From Epsilonproteobacteria bacterium UBA4036 (lineage in GTDB: Bacteria; Campylobacterota; Campylobacteria; Campylobacterales; Arcobacteraceae), in the NCBI GenBank assembly GCA_002382325.1, contig DGAG01000002.1, positions 57,170 through 121,169 on the forward strand: a DNA stretch of 64,000 bases, written 5' to 3'. Positions 1 to 7,992 of this stretch are shown piece after piece (positions within the stretch are counted from its first letter, which is position 1; each line of letters begins with the position of its first letter). Under the pieces are notes generated by a model, which saw only the letters and a program-made list of their open reading frames with translations, did not search any database and had not been told where the DNA came from. A program made the translations under genes and the position numbers.

Positions 1-158
1 CCAAATTTATCTAAGATAAATTGTGTTTCAGGATTCACTTCACCTTGTCGAGCAGGAGTTGCTTCTCGTCCGATTTGATTGAGTAAATATGCCAATGAAA
101 TGGCAGAACAAATAGAGTCTGAATCGGGCGTGGTGTGTCCACAAGTATAAATTGCCAT
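1..158 (-). CDS. ppaC: Manganese-dependent inorganic pyrophosphatase, N-terminal part
   Basis: Family II (DHH-type) inorganic pyrophosphatase, which hydrolyses pyrophosphate to phosphate in the cytoplasm. Only the first 52 codons are present and the gene runs off the left edge. The N-terminus carries GHTTPDSDS, the His/Asp-rich metal-binding motif of this family, followed by the usual CSAISLAYLLN helix. The start is ATG at 158 with AGGAAAA just upstream. The identification rests on the N-terminus only, but the motif is distinctive. Confidence 0.85.
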   Translation of the reverse strand, partial: MAIYTCGHTTPDSDSICSAISLAYLLNQIGREATPARQGEVNPETQFILDKF

Positions 159-249
159 ATGTTTTCCTATAATTTTTTCGCCATTTTATCTAAAGTATAG
201 TTAGGGAAGTTTTAAATATACTATTTAACAAAAATTATAAGGAGCAAAG

Positions 250-744
250 ATGAAACACCTTTACTTAATTCGTCATGCCAAATCATCTTGGAGCAATCCT
301 TTGTTGGATGATTTTGATCGTCCTTTAAATCAACGAGGAAAAAATGACGCCCCGTTGATGGCAAAGGTATTACTCGAAAAAAAGATTTTCCCTGATTTAA
401 TTCTTTCATCTCCTGCAAAACGTGCTAAAACTACGGCTGAAATCTTTACTGAACAACTCAATTTTACAAGCGATATTGCCTTTGAAAAAAGTTTGTATTT
501 AACTTCAACGAAAACCCTACTGGATATTTTACATCGTATTCCCAATACCTACAACACCGTTTTTTTATTTGGTCATAATCCCGAATTAACCCAATTTACC
601 AATGAACTTAACTCTGCATATATTGACAATATACCTACGTGTGGAATTGTCGGATTTGAGTTTTTTATTCAAAGTTGGAACGAATTGTGCAAGCAAAATT
701 CAACATTGACTTTATTTGAGTTTCCCAAAAAATATAAAGAATAA
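250..744 (+). CDS. SixA-like histidine phosphatase
   Basis: Histidine phosphatase (phosphoglycerate mutase-like) superfamily, close to SixA phosphohistidine phosphatases. The catalytic RHA motif lies at residues 8-10 (LIRHAKSSW), SSPAKRAKTTA follows near residue 55, and the second catalytic His is in LFGHNPELT near residue 115. At 164 residues it has SixA length with no insert domain. AAGGAG precedes the ATG by about 6 bases. The substrate cannot be told from sequence; a phosphorelay role is family knowledge, not shown here. The ferritin gene follows after 32 bases but has its own promoter. Confidence 0.8.
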   Translation: MKHLYLIRHAKSSWSNPLLDDFDRPLNQRGKNDAPLMAKVLLEKKIFPDLILSSPAKRAKTTAEIFTEQLNFTSDIAFEKSLYLTSTKTLLDILHRIPNTYNTVFLFGHNPELTQFTNELNSAYIDNIPTCGIVGFEFFIQSWNELCKQNSTLTLFEFPKKYKE

Positions 745-748
745 ATGG

Positions 749-754
749 TATAAT
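749..754 (+). promoter_or_regulatory. -10 element of the ferritin gene
   Basis: A perfect TATAAT lies 4 bases after the sixA-like stop and 22 bases before the ferritin ATG. This gives a predicted start near 761 and a short leader containing AAAAGGAG. It suggests ferritin is transcribed separately from the upstream gene. Confidence 0.6.
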
Positions 755-776
755 CAATCACACAAAAGGAGTTTTC

Positions 777-1289
777 ATGATACATAAAAATTTACAACAA
801 GCCTTAATTGAACAATTAAACAAAGAGTTTCACTCAGCTTACATCTATTTAGGGATGAGTGCATACTGTTCCAAAGAGGGTTTTAATGGTGCTTCAAACT
901 GGTTTTTGGTGCAATATCAAGAAGAAGTTGCCCACGGGATGAAACTGTTTAAGTACCTTGAAGACCAAAATGTAGAAATCACCCTGCCTGCAATTGAATC
1001 AGTAAGTGTTGAGTTTAGCTCTTTGTTAGACGTTTTTGAAAAATCGTTGGCACATGAGCAGTATATGACGCAAAATCTTAATAATCTTTCTGATATTGCC
1101 ATGAGAGAAAAAGACCATGCGACTTATAATTTGCTGCAATGGTATGTTACAGAACAAGTTGAAGAAGAATCAAATGTCAACGCCATTATTGACCACATCA
1201 AACTTGTAGGCGACAACGGCTATGGTTTATACACGATTGACAAAGAGTTAGCCACACGAGTTTTTGTCGATCCAACGACAGCAGCATAA
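777..1289 (+). CDS. ftn: Non-heme ferritin
   Basis: Bacterial ferritin that oxidises and stores iron in a 24-subunit cytoplasmic shell. The 170-residue four-helix protein shows ferroxidase-type residues: E17 in the NKEFHSAY helix, the QYQEEVAHG motif around residues 48-55, and the EQVEEE segment near residue 128. Length and motif order match Campylobacter Cft and Helicobacter Pfr. It has a strong AAAGGAG ribosome site and its own -10 element. A terminator hairpin follows directly and also closes the convergent transporter gene. Confidence 0.93.
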   Translation: MIHKNLQQALIEQLNKEFHSAYIYLGMSAYCSKEGFNGASNWFLVQYQEEVAHGMKLFKYLEDQNVEITLPAIESVSVEFSSLLDVFEKSLAHEQYMTQNLNNLSDIAMREKDHATYNLLQWYVTEQVEEESNVNAIIDHIKLVGDNGYGLYTIDKELATRVFVDPTTAA

Positions 1290-1293
1290 AAGC

Positions 1294-1322
1294 AACAAAG
1301 TCCTAACTTTTAGGACTTTGTT
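1294..1322. terminator. Bidirectional hairpin terminator
   Basis: Arms 1294-1305 and 1311-1322 form a 12-bp stem (AACAAAGTCCTA with TAGGACTTTGTT) around a 5-base loop, followed by TT on the + strand. It lies between the convergent ferritin and MFS genes. The MFS stop codon (1303-1305) sits inside the left arm, so the two genes share it. Confidence 0.75.
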
Positions 1323-2484
1323 TTACCAGTGTTGTTTCTAACCCTTGTTGTGGATTTTTAGGAATTAAAAAAGAAAGAATAAAAGAACATAATGCAATTA
1401 ATGCTCCAATAATAAAAACCAATGAATTTGAATATAACCAAAGAAGCCCCAATACCAATGGCAAAAATACTGCTGCAATATGATTGATTGTAAAACTTAC
1501 CGCACTTGCTGTTGAGATATCTTTAGGATTGGCAATCTTTTGAAAATACGTTTTTAATGCTAAACTCATAGAAAATAACAGATGATCAATAAGATATAAG
1601 CCAAATGCAATATAGACATTATCTACAAAAGCATATGCTGTAAAAACAATAACTAGCCCAAAATATTCTAAACGAAGCGTTAAATGCTCACCAAACTTAT
1701 GAATAAACCTTCCAATTTTAGGTGCAAAATAAATATTGATTAAGGCATTTAAAAAAAGAAGTATCACCATGTTTTCAATATCGACACCAAATTTTTCTAC
1801 CAATAAAAACCCTGCAAAAACTACAAAAATTTGCCGACGTGCTCCTGCAAGGAGTGTTAAAAGGTAAAATAACCAATACTCTTTTCGTAAATTTAATCTT
1901 TTTTCTTGAACCACATCTTCTTTAAAATTTTCAAAAAAAATCCAACACACTATTCCAAGAATGACCGTTATTCCACCAAAAATCAAATAAACATCTTTAT
2001 AGGGTAACTCAAAATATTTCATCATCAAAAAAATTAATACAAATACCAATACACCAGTAAAAGACTTAACTGCTGTTATTCGTCCTAAGACAAGGGGTGC
2101 TCGATTTTTGTCCAACCATTGAAGAGAAAGAGATTGATTGAGTGTTTCTAAATAATGAAAACCAACAGACATAATAACTGTAGTCACATACAACCCAATA
2201 GCACTAGGAAAATAGCCTGTAAGTAATGTTCCAAATCCCAATAAAATCATTGAAAGATATACCAAACGTTGCTGTGCAATAAAGTATAATACCAAAACTA
2301 CGGTAAAAGCCAAAAAACCTGGAATTTCACGTAAACTTTGTAAAATACCTATTTGACTTCCATTAAAAGAAGCAACTTCTACCACAAAATTATTTAATAA
2401 ACTCATCCATGCAGAAAAAGAAAAAAGCATAGCAATTGACATTATATACAGTAATGCCTCTTTGGATTTGAAAAGATTTTTCAT
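1303..2484 (-). CDS. MFS transporter
   Basis: Major facilitator superfamily permease of the inner membrane. The 393-residue protein is almost wholly hydrophobic and has room for about 12 membrane helices. The early loop contains GSQIGILQSLREIPGFLAF, typical of the region after helix 1 in a family of efflux-like MFS proteins. It overlaps the upstream TSUP gene by 4 bases, so the two are translationally coupled and may act on related substrates. The substrate is unknown. Confidence 0.8.
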   Translation of the reverse strand: MKNLFKSKEALLYIMSIAMLFSFSAWMSLLNNFVVEVASFNGSQIGILQSLREIPGFLAFTVVLVLYFIAQQRLVYLSMILLGFGTLLTGYFPSAIGLYVTTVIMSVGFHYLETLNQSLSLQWLDKNRAPLVLGRITAVKSFTGVLVFVLIFLMMKYFELPYKDVYLIFGGITVILGIVCWIFFENFKEDVVQEKRLNLRKEYWLFYLLTLLAGARRQIFVVFAGFLLVEKFGVDIENMVILLFLNALINIYFAPKIGRFIHKFGEHLTLRLEYFGLVIVFTAYAFVDNVYIAFGLYLIDHLLFSMSLALKTYFQKIANPKDISTASAVSFTINHIAAVFLPLVLGLLWLYSNSLVFIIGALIALCSFILSFLIPKNPQQGLETTLVKQSPKS

Positions 2485-3197
2485 AGCACTAAAGAAATGA
2501 TTAGTTTAATTGCAAGGAGAGATAAAAGAAGTTTAAGAATCAATTCAAACTTTTTACCATCTATTCTATTTCGTAGTTTAGTCCCTACAAAACTACCTAG
2601 AACTGCCCCAATAATCATAAAAATCAAAACTCCTATATAATCAAAAAACACAAACCCAAAATAGATAAATACAAACACCTTTAAAATATGAGTAATACTC
2701 ATCAGTGCTGCACCCGTTGCTACAACTTTATCTTTGTCTTTAAAATCTTTTAACAGCAACGTCATGGTTAAAGGACCCGTTGCCCCTACAACTATGGAAA
2801 GCCCCGTTTGAAAAAAACCTGCTAAAAAATAACTCTCATAGCGTTTGATTTTTTCATTAAATTTCTCACTCCACAATGAAAGCAAAATATACACCCCAAT
2901 AAATAAAGGCACATACTCTAAGGAAATAAAACTTAAAATCGAAGCAAACAAAGCAATACCTAAAAAAGAGCCTACGAGGAATTTAGGTATGACTTGATAT
3001 TGTACCTCTTTGTATCCAAAAAATGCTCGACTGACATTACTGGACATTTGTGTTAAGCCATGCACAGGGATAAGTGCATTTAGGGGCAAAAAGGAAGGTA
3101 AGATGGCAATAAGCATCATGCCACCACCAATTCCAACCACTCCTGCAATGGTTGAAGTGATAAAAGCAATCAATAACAGTGTCAATTCTAATAACAT
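2481..3197 (-). CDS. TSUP family (TauE/SafE) membrane transporter
   Basis: Sulfite-exporter TauE/SafE family permease. The 238-residue protein has about 8 hydrophobic segments. It has the family's glycine-rich N-terminal motif (VVGIGGGMMLIAILP, about residues 20-34) and an internal repeat of it, VVGATGPLTM, near residue 137. Members move sulfur-containing or organic anions; the substrate here cannot be assigned. It is the first gene of a two-gene unit with the MFS gene, overlapping it by ATGA. Confidence 0.8.
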   Translation of the reverse strand: MLLELTLLLIAFITSTIAGVVGIGGGMMLIAILPSFLPLNALIPVHGLTQMSSNVSRAFFGYKEVQYQVIPKFLVGSFLGIALFASILSFISLEYVPLFIGVYILLSLWSEKFNEKIKRYESYFLAGFFQTGLSIVVGATGPLTMTLLLKDFKDKDKVVATGAALMSITHILKVFVFIYFGFVFFDYIGVLIFMIIGAVLGSFVGTKLRNRIDGKKFELILKLLLSLLAIKLIISLVL

Positions 3198-3256
3198 AAT
3201 GGTTTTAAATCCTCAAATTAGTTTGCATATTATAACAAGTGTTTATTAATTCACAG

Positions 3257-3262
3257 TATAAT
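3257..3262 (+). promoter_or_regulatory. -10 element of the DsbA-like gene
   Basis: A perfect TATAAT lies 19 bases before the ATG of the DsbA-family gene, with AAAAAGGAG in the short leader. No clear -35 element is visible, as is usual in Campylobacterota. Confidence 0.5.
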
Positions 3263-3281
3263 TAACAAAAAGGAGTTTGCC

Positions 3282-3905
3282 ATGCTTGCTACTTTATATT
3301 ATGTCCATGACCCAATGTGTTCTTGGTGCTATGCGTTTAAACCCATACTTGATAGTATTAAAACAAAACTTAGTAAAGAAATCAACTTGGTGTATGTGTG
3401 TGGTGGTTTAGCCAAACATACCGATGAAGTAATGCCAAAAGATCAACAAGAAAAAATCAAATCCATCTGGAAACAAATTGAGCAAGAAATAGGCACAAAA
3501 TTCAATTACGACTTTTGGGAGAAAAACACTCCACAAAGAGCCACCTATTTAGCGTGTCAAGCACTGATTTTAGCGCGACAAAATAACAAAGAAGAAGCGA
3601 TGCTTGAAGCCATTCAAAAAGCCTATTATCAAAAAGCCCTCAATCCTTCCAAAACAGAAGTCCTGGCCAAACTTGCCCACGAAATTGGTTTGGACAAAAA
3701 ACATTTTGAAACGCATTTAAATACCCAAGAAACCCAACAATTGCTTGAAGGAGATTTGAATTTACGACGTAAACTGGGCGTAAGGGTTTTTCCTACTTTG
3801 CTTTTAAAATATAAAAAAGAGAGTTATCCTATTGGCATCAATTTTAATGACAGTGCTAAAATCATTGAACAAATTGAAGATTTAAGTAAAAACACCTACT
3901 TCTAA
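3282..3905 (+). CDS. DsbA family thioredoxin-like protein (FrnE type)
   Basis: Thioredoxin-fold protein of the DsbA/FrnE group. The active-site motif CSWC is at residues 13-16 (DPMCSWCYAF), a helical insertion follows, and the cis-proline loop is GVRVFPTLL near residue 168. There is no signal peptide, so it is probably cytoplasmic, like FrnE-type oxidoreductases, rather than a periplasmic DsbA. Length (207 aa) fits. Its last codons overlap the convergent radical SAM gene by 4 bases. Confidence 0.8.
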   Translation: MLATLYYVHDPMCSWCYAFKPILDSIKTKLSKEINLVYVCGGLAKHTDEVMPKDQQEKIKSIWKQIEQEIGTKFNYDFWEKNTPQRATYLACQALILARQNNKEEAMLEAIQKAYYQKALNPSKTEVLAKLAHEIGLDKKHFETHLNTQETQQLLEGDLNLRRKLGVRVFPTLLLKYKKESYPIGINFNDSAKIIEQIEDLSKNTYF

Positions 3906-4780
3906 AATCCTCGAAGCCAAGTAGGCGTAAGTACTCTTTCATCTTTAATGGCGTATTGCAACTCTTGAATCAAGCGAATCTTATCTTTGGGCAATGTTCC
4001 TGCTAACGCAAAAGCATTGGAAGCATGATTGGAGCGAAATATCACCGCATTATTAGGATGCAGATTTTCCAAAAAAAGCAACTGCTCTTCCAGCATCTCT
4101 TTGTCACTTAACCACTCAAAAGGTTCATCAAATTTTTTATAAAACACCTCTTCTTTGGTTTGTTGCAATCCTAATTGAAGGGTTGAAAGATAGTTAAGTG
4201 AAGTTTCATTAACCAATTGAGCGGTTTTTAGTGCATGTTCACGTGAGTATTTCTTACCACCTACCCCTAAAATAACCGTAGCAGAGATTTTGATTCCTGC
4301 ACAAGATGCTTTGTTTAACGCTTCTTTCATTTTCTCAAAACTTGTTCCCTTTTGTATGCGCTTGAGCAACTCATTACTTGCCGTTTCAATACCAAAATAG
4401 ATGAGTTTAAGCCCTGCTTTATAAAGTTCTTCTAACTCTTTTTGACTCTTTTGTTCCAAATTAATCACCGAAGCATACGAACTTATGCGTCTGAGTCGTT
4501 TAAACTTTTGGTGTAGATATGTCAATACTTTCAACAAATTCTCACCGTTCATCGCTAAAGCATCACCATCGGCTAAAAAAATTTTGTGGGCGTTGGGATA
4601 ATAACGCGCTAAAGCATCAATATCTTTATAAATTTCATCCAAAGGTTTTTCTTCATAAACTTTGGTTTCATACATCGAACAAAACGTACACGCATTGTAA
4701 CTGCACCCATGTGTGATTTGTAAAATAATATTGTCCGCCTCAGAAGGTGGTCGAAACAGAGGTTCACTGTAATAAATCAT
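3902..4780 (-). CDS. Radical SAM protein
   Basis: Radical S-adenosylmethionine enzyme of unknown substrate, 292 aa. The cluster motif is HGCSYNACTFC, cysteines 26, 31 and 34, giving CX4CX2C spacing instead of the usual CX3CX2C. FLADGDALAM and YFGIETAS are the expected SAM-binding and TIM-barrel strand motifs. No B12 or TRAM domain is seen. It stands alone, convergent with the DsbA-like gene. The fold assignment is firm; the reaction is not known. Confidence 0.8.
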   Translation of the reverse strand: MIYYSEPLFRPPSEADNIILQITHGCSYNACTFCSMYETKVYEEKPLDEIYKDIDALARYYPNAHKIFLADGDALAMNGENLLKVLTYLHQKFKRLRRISSYASVINLEQKSQKELEELYKAGLKLIYFGIETASNELLKRIQKGTSFEKMKEALNKASCAGIKISATVILGVGGKKYSREHALKTAQLVNETSLNYLSTLQLGLQQTKEEVFYKKFDEPFEWLSDKEMLEEQLLFLENLHPNNAVIFRSNHASNAFALAGTLPKDKIRLIQELQYAIKDERVLTPTWLRGF

Positions 4781-4877
4781 TAACTTTTCCTTGGTATAAT
4801 CCTCAATAAAACATTAACCTTATTATAATAACAAAATACTATAATACACCATTATTTTAAAAGGATTTAAACCACCA

Positions 4878-5351
4878 ATGAACAATATAGACTATTTTTT
4901 TAGCCGACTCATACGATTTACTGTACTTTTTTTTATTTTATATCTTATTTTTACCAACTTTGGCATTTTTCTTATTGTGGTTATCACGCTTTTAATTTTA
5001 GGATATTTTTTTATTTACAAAAAGATTAAAAAACTCAAAGAGCAACAAGCCCATTTTCAATTTCATTTCAATGCCAAAGATTTCCAAAACAGTGGTCAAG
5101 ATTTCCGAGGATTTCGTTTTGAAGATTTTGCTCATTTTCAAAGTGGCAATTTTCAAGCTCCTCCACGACTTGATGAAGTTCAAAAAGCCAAAGAGTTTTT
5201 TGGTTTTTCTCATACCCCAAGTAAAGAAGAACTTAAAAAACGCTACAAAGAACTTGCACGACAATATCACCCTGATATTAACAACCAAGATGACACCAAA
5301 ATGAAAGAACTCAATCACTACCGTGATGTTCTGATGCGATTGGTACAATAA
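4878..5351 (+). CDS. Membrane-anchored J-domain protein
   Basis: DnaJ-type co-chaperone with one or two N-terminal membrane segments (residues 8-47, very hydrophobic). A charged linker rich in phenylalanine and glutamine follows, then a C-terminal J-domain (about residues 98-157) with the HPD tripeptide in RQYHPDINN. A J-domain at the C-terminus of an inner-membrane anchor resembles DjlA/Pam18-like proteins that recruit DnaK to the membrane. AAAAGGA lies upstream of the ATG. The SprT-like gene follows after 10 bases, probably in one operon. Confidence 0.8.
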   Translation: MNNIDYFFSRLIRFTVLFFILYLIFTNFGIFLIVVITLLILGYFFIYKKIKKLKEQQAHFQFHFNAKDFQNSGQDFRGFRFEDFAHFQSGNFQAPPRLDEVQKAKEFFGFSHTPSKEELKKRYKELARQYHPDINNQDDTKMKELNHYRDVLMRLVQ

Positions 5352-5361
5352 TCATACGCTT

Positions 5362-5856
5362 ATGTTTATACACAAACTGTACTATTTTTTCTTTGCTTTA
5401 GTCATCGTATCGGTTCTTCTTTTAGCTTATAACTGGCATAAAGATTATGAATTTGATACCAATCCCCTCTCGCAAAAACTGGAAAAACAGATTTTTGAAA
5501 AAAAGCAACAAACCCGACAACTGCTCAGAGCCAATTTTGGTTTTGATTTGGATGTGCCTTTGATTATAAGTGAAAAATTGCCCAGTTCACTCTTTGGTGC
5601 AGCAGTGTTTACGCAAGATGAAAAAATTATCATTTATTTAAATAAAAAACGCTTCAAAGAGAGCAGTGATTATATGATTCATCATGTCATTCCCCATGAA
5701 TATGCTCATGCGGTTATGTTTCACTTAAAAGACTTTTCTAAAGAGCAAAGTGGTCACTCAAAGAAGTGGCAAAACATTTGTAAAAAGTTAAATGGAATTA
5801 AGTGCGATAGGTTTGTTGATACTCATGATATTATCATAGGAAAAACCTCTTTTTAA
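5362..5856 (+). CDS. SprT-like zinc metallopeptidase domain protein, membrane anchored
   Basis: The 164-residue protein starts with a membrane helix (residues 5-23) and carries the zinc motif HEYAH (PHEYAHAVMF, about residue 112), with a third likely ligand in SGHSKKW. This matches SprT-like peptidase domains. The anchor suggests it faces the periplasm. It is the second gene after the J-domain protein, suggesting a role in envelope protein quality control (inference). The substrate is unknown. Confidence 0.75.
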   Translation: MFIHKLYYFFFALVIVSVLLLAYNWHKDYEFDTNPLSQKLEKQIFEKKQQTRQLLRANFGFDLDVPLIISEKLPSSLFGAAVFTQDEKIIIYLNKKRFKESSDYMIHHVIPHEYAHAVMFHLKDFSKEQSGHSKKWQNICKKLNGIKCDRFVDTHDIIIGKTSF

Positions 5857-5872
5857 AAAGGTAAAAGAGACG

Positions 5873-5903
5873 AAAAAGGGGAGAAGCCCGTTACTTCTCC
5901 CCT
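5873..5903 (-). terminator. Rho-independent terminator of the small transcript
   Basis: Stem 5877-5886 with 5894-5903 (AGGGGAGAAG pairing CTTCTCCCCT), 7-base loop. On the minus strand it is followed by TTTTTC. The T-run is on the minus-strand side only, which shows the direction of the transcript it ends; it may also slow transcription from the SprT-like gene. Confidence 0.7.
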
Positions 5904-5984
5904 CTTAAATCATAAGTAACCACTTACTTATGTTATCACTGTGTAGTGAATATTTATCTTATGATTTTTTTTGTCTTAACAATA

Positions 5985-6008
5985 CTAAAAATGTTCAATC
6001 CTCGTCAT
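5985..6008 (-). CDS. Seven-codon ORF with ideal ribosome site (leader-type peptide)
   Basis: The ORF encodes MTRIEHF followed by TAG. It would not be credible by length alone, but it has the anti-Shine-Dalgarno match AGGAGGTG at ideal spacing, better than most real genes in this window, and sits about 20 bases after a predicted transcription start. It may be a leader peptide or a ribosome-loading site. It has no runs of regulatory codons such as His, Trp or Leu repeats. Confidence 0.35.
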   Translation of the reverse strand: MTRIEHF

Positions 6009-6145
6009 TAACACCTCCTATTGTTGGTTACCATAATTATAACATCTTTCCAGATTAACTCTTGCTTAATTTTAGGCTAAATTTTACAAATTAATTCTTT
6101 CAAAAAGAGTCGATTTAGAAAGCTAAAATTGGGTAAAATGGCGCG

Positions 6146-7978
6146 ATGAATTTAGAAGAGAAACTTAAACAACTGCCTCAAAACTCTGGGGTGTATCAAT
6201 ACTTTGACAAAGAGGGGCATTTGCTTTATGTGGGTAAAGCAAAAGTGCTTAAAAATCGTGTGAAATCCTATTTTAAATTTACTCCCACGATTGCTCCTGC
6301 AGATAAACTCGGACCTCGTATTTATAAAATGATTTCAGAAGTGGTCAATGTGGATTGGATAGTCGTCCCCAATGAACACGATGCGTTGATTTTAGAGAAC
6401 TCTTTGATTAAACAACTTAAACCCAAATACAATATTTTATTGCGTGACGATAAAACCTATCCTTATATTTATATCGATTTAAGCGAAGAATTTCCTCGCT
6501 TAGAAATCACTCGAAAAGTACTAAAAGGCAACCAAATCAAATACTTTGGTCCTTATTCAAGTGGCGCACGTGATATTTTAGACTCCATTTATGAAATTGT
6601 TCCGTTGGTTCAAAAAAAAGCGTGTATCAAAGGACAAGAGGCGTGTTTGTTTTATCAAATCAAAAAATGCTTAGCCCCTTGCGAAGGAAAAATCACGCAA
6701 GAAGCGTATAAAAAAATTGTCGATGAAGCCTTGGAGTATATTTATAACAAGTCCAAACTGATTGCCAAACTCAATGTTAAAATGCAAGAGTATGCCAATG
6801 ATTTTCGCTTTGAAGAAGCAATGGTTTTGCGTGAACGTATTAAGACCATTGAGAAATCTCAAATCAAAACAGGCATGGACTTAGCGAGTAATGACAACCT
6901 TGATGTTTTTGCGATTGCTCAAAATATGAAAAAAGCCGTCCTAGTACGAATGTTTATTCGAGAGGGAAAATTGGCTTCTTCCAATCATGATTTTATCAAA
7001 CTGGACTTTTTTGAAGAGAACACTACCATGGATTTAGAAGAAGCTTATAAACGTGCCATTATTAACTACTACAATCAAGAAATCCCTCTTTTACCTAAAG
7101 AAGTTTTAGTCGCGTATGACATAGAAGAAAAAGAGGAATTGGAAAATTTTTTACACGATATGTTAGGAAAAAAAGTGCCTATAATCTTTCCTAAACTGGG
7201 GAAGAAAAAAGATTTGATTGCCATTGCACTGAACAACTGCGAAGAACTTTTACGAATAGAACAGTCTAAAAATACAACCACCCTTTATGATGAACTGCAA
7301 AAACTTTTCTCACTGCAACGCGTTCCCAAACGCATAGAAACGTTTGATAACTCTCACATGATGGGACAAGCCACTGTGGGTGCAATGGTAGTATGGGAAG
7401 AGAAATTTATCAAAGCAGATTTTAGACACTATAACTTGGAAGCGCTTGATGAGTACTCTCAAATGAAAGAGATGCTTATACGAAGAGTTGAAAGTTTTGA
7501 AAAAAATCCAGCACCAGACCTTTGGATTTTAGATGGGGGTTTGACCTTATTAAAACTGGCGTACGATATTATTGAGTCTGTAGGTGTAAATATAGACATC
7601 ATTGCCATTGCCAAAGAAAAAATCGATGCCAAAGCTCATCGAGCTAAAGGTGCTGCCAAAGATATTTTACACTACAAAAGCGATGAAAAGTTTAAAGAGT
7701 TAAAGTTAAGCAGCAGTGACCAGCGACTTCACTTTGTGCAACGTCAAAGAGATGAAGCCCATCGTTTTGTTATTAATTTTCATAAAAAACAAAAACGTAA
7801 AGAGGACAAACAAATCTCACTTTTACAGCTTCACGGTATTGGAGAAGCTAAAGTTAAAAAACTACTTTTATATTTTGGAACTTTTGATGCCATTAAAAAG
7901 GCAAATATTGAAACACTCAAAGAGGTTTTAAACGAAAAAGATGCTATTGTTTTATTCAATCATTTTACATCATCATAA
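6146..7978 (+). CDS. uvrC: Excinuclease ABC subunit C
   Basis: UvrC makes both incisions in nucleotide excision repair with UvrAB. The N-terminal GIY-YIG nuclease domain (GVYQYFDKEG to YVGKAKVLKNRV, about residues 15-45) is followed by a UVR motif that binds UvrB (FRFEEAMVLRERI near residue 220). The RNase H-like second nuclease has ETFDNSHMMGQ near residue 393, and helix-hairpin-helix motifs lie at the C-terminus (LLQLHGIGEAKVKKLL). At 610 aa it is full length. No Shine-Dalgarno is visible before the ATG, and TAAAAT at 6134-6139 would start RNA very close to it. Confidence 0.97.
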   Translation: MNLEEKLKQLPQNSGVYQYFDKEGHLLYVGKAKVLKNRVKSYFKFTPTIAPADKLGPRIYKMISEVVNVDWIVVPNEHDALILENSLIKQLKPKYNILLRDDKTYPYIYIDLSEEFPRLEITRKVLKGNQIKYFGPYSSGARDILDSIYEIVPLVQKKACIKGQEACLFYQIKKCLAPCEGKITQEAYKKIVDEALEYIYNKSKLIAKLNVKMQEYANDFRFEEAMVLRERIKTIEKSQIKTGMDLASNDNLDVFAIAQNMKKAVLVRMFIREGKLASSNHDFIKLDFFEENTTMDLEEAYKRAIINYYNQEIPLLPKEVLVAYDIEEKEELENFLHDMLGKKVPIIFPKLGKKKDLIAIALNNCEELLRIEQSKNTTTLYDELQKLFSLQRVPKRIETFDNSHMMGQATVGAMVVWEEKFIKADFRHYNLEALDEYSQMKEMLIRRVESFEKNPAPDLWILDGGLTLLKLAYDIIESVGVNIDIIAIAKEKIDAKAHRAKGAAKDILHYKSDEKFKELKLSSSDQRLHFVQRQRDEAHRFVINFHKKQKRKEDKQISLLQLHGIGEAKVKKLLLYFGTFDAIKKANIETLKEVLNEKDAIVLFNHFTSS

Positions 7979-7992
7979 CATTTGGAATAGCT

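Larger units (their letters stand above)
5873..6041 (-). ncRNA. Candidate small structured transcript with a 7-codon ORF
   Basis: This fills the 289-base gap before uvrC. Read leftward it has a perfect -10 (TATAAT, 6036-6041), a predicted start near 6029 and a perfect Shine-Dalgarno (AGGAGGTG, 6012-6019) three bases before an ATG. It then has a 9-bp hairpin (5911-5919 with 5924-5932) and an incompatible alternative 10-bp pairing (5907-5916 with 5958-5967). It ends in a strong Rho-independent terminator. No leftward gene follows, so it is not a leader of anything visible. It could be a regulatory sRNA, a dual-function RNA, or the remnant of an attenuator. No known RNA family was recognised. 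Confidence 0.5.

Noticed and set aside
4998..5348. 116-codon frame on the minus strand opposite the J-domain gene
   Set aside because: It is a shadow of a gene with clear HPD and membrane motifs on the + strand, with no support of its own.
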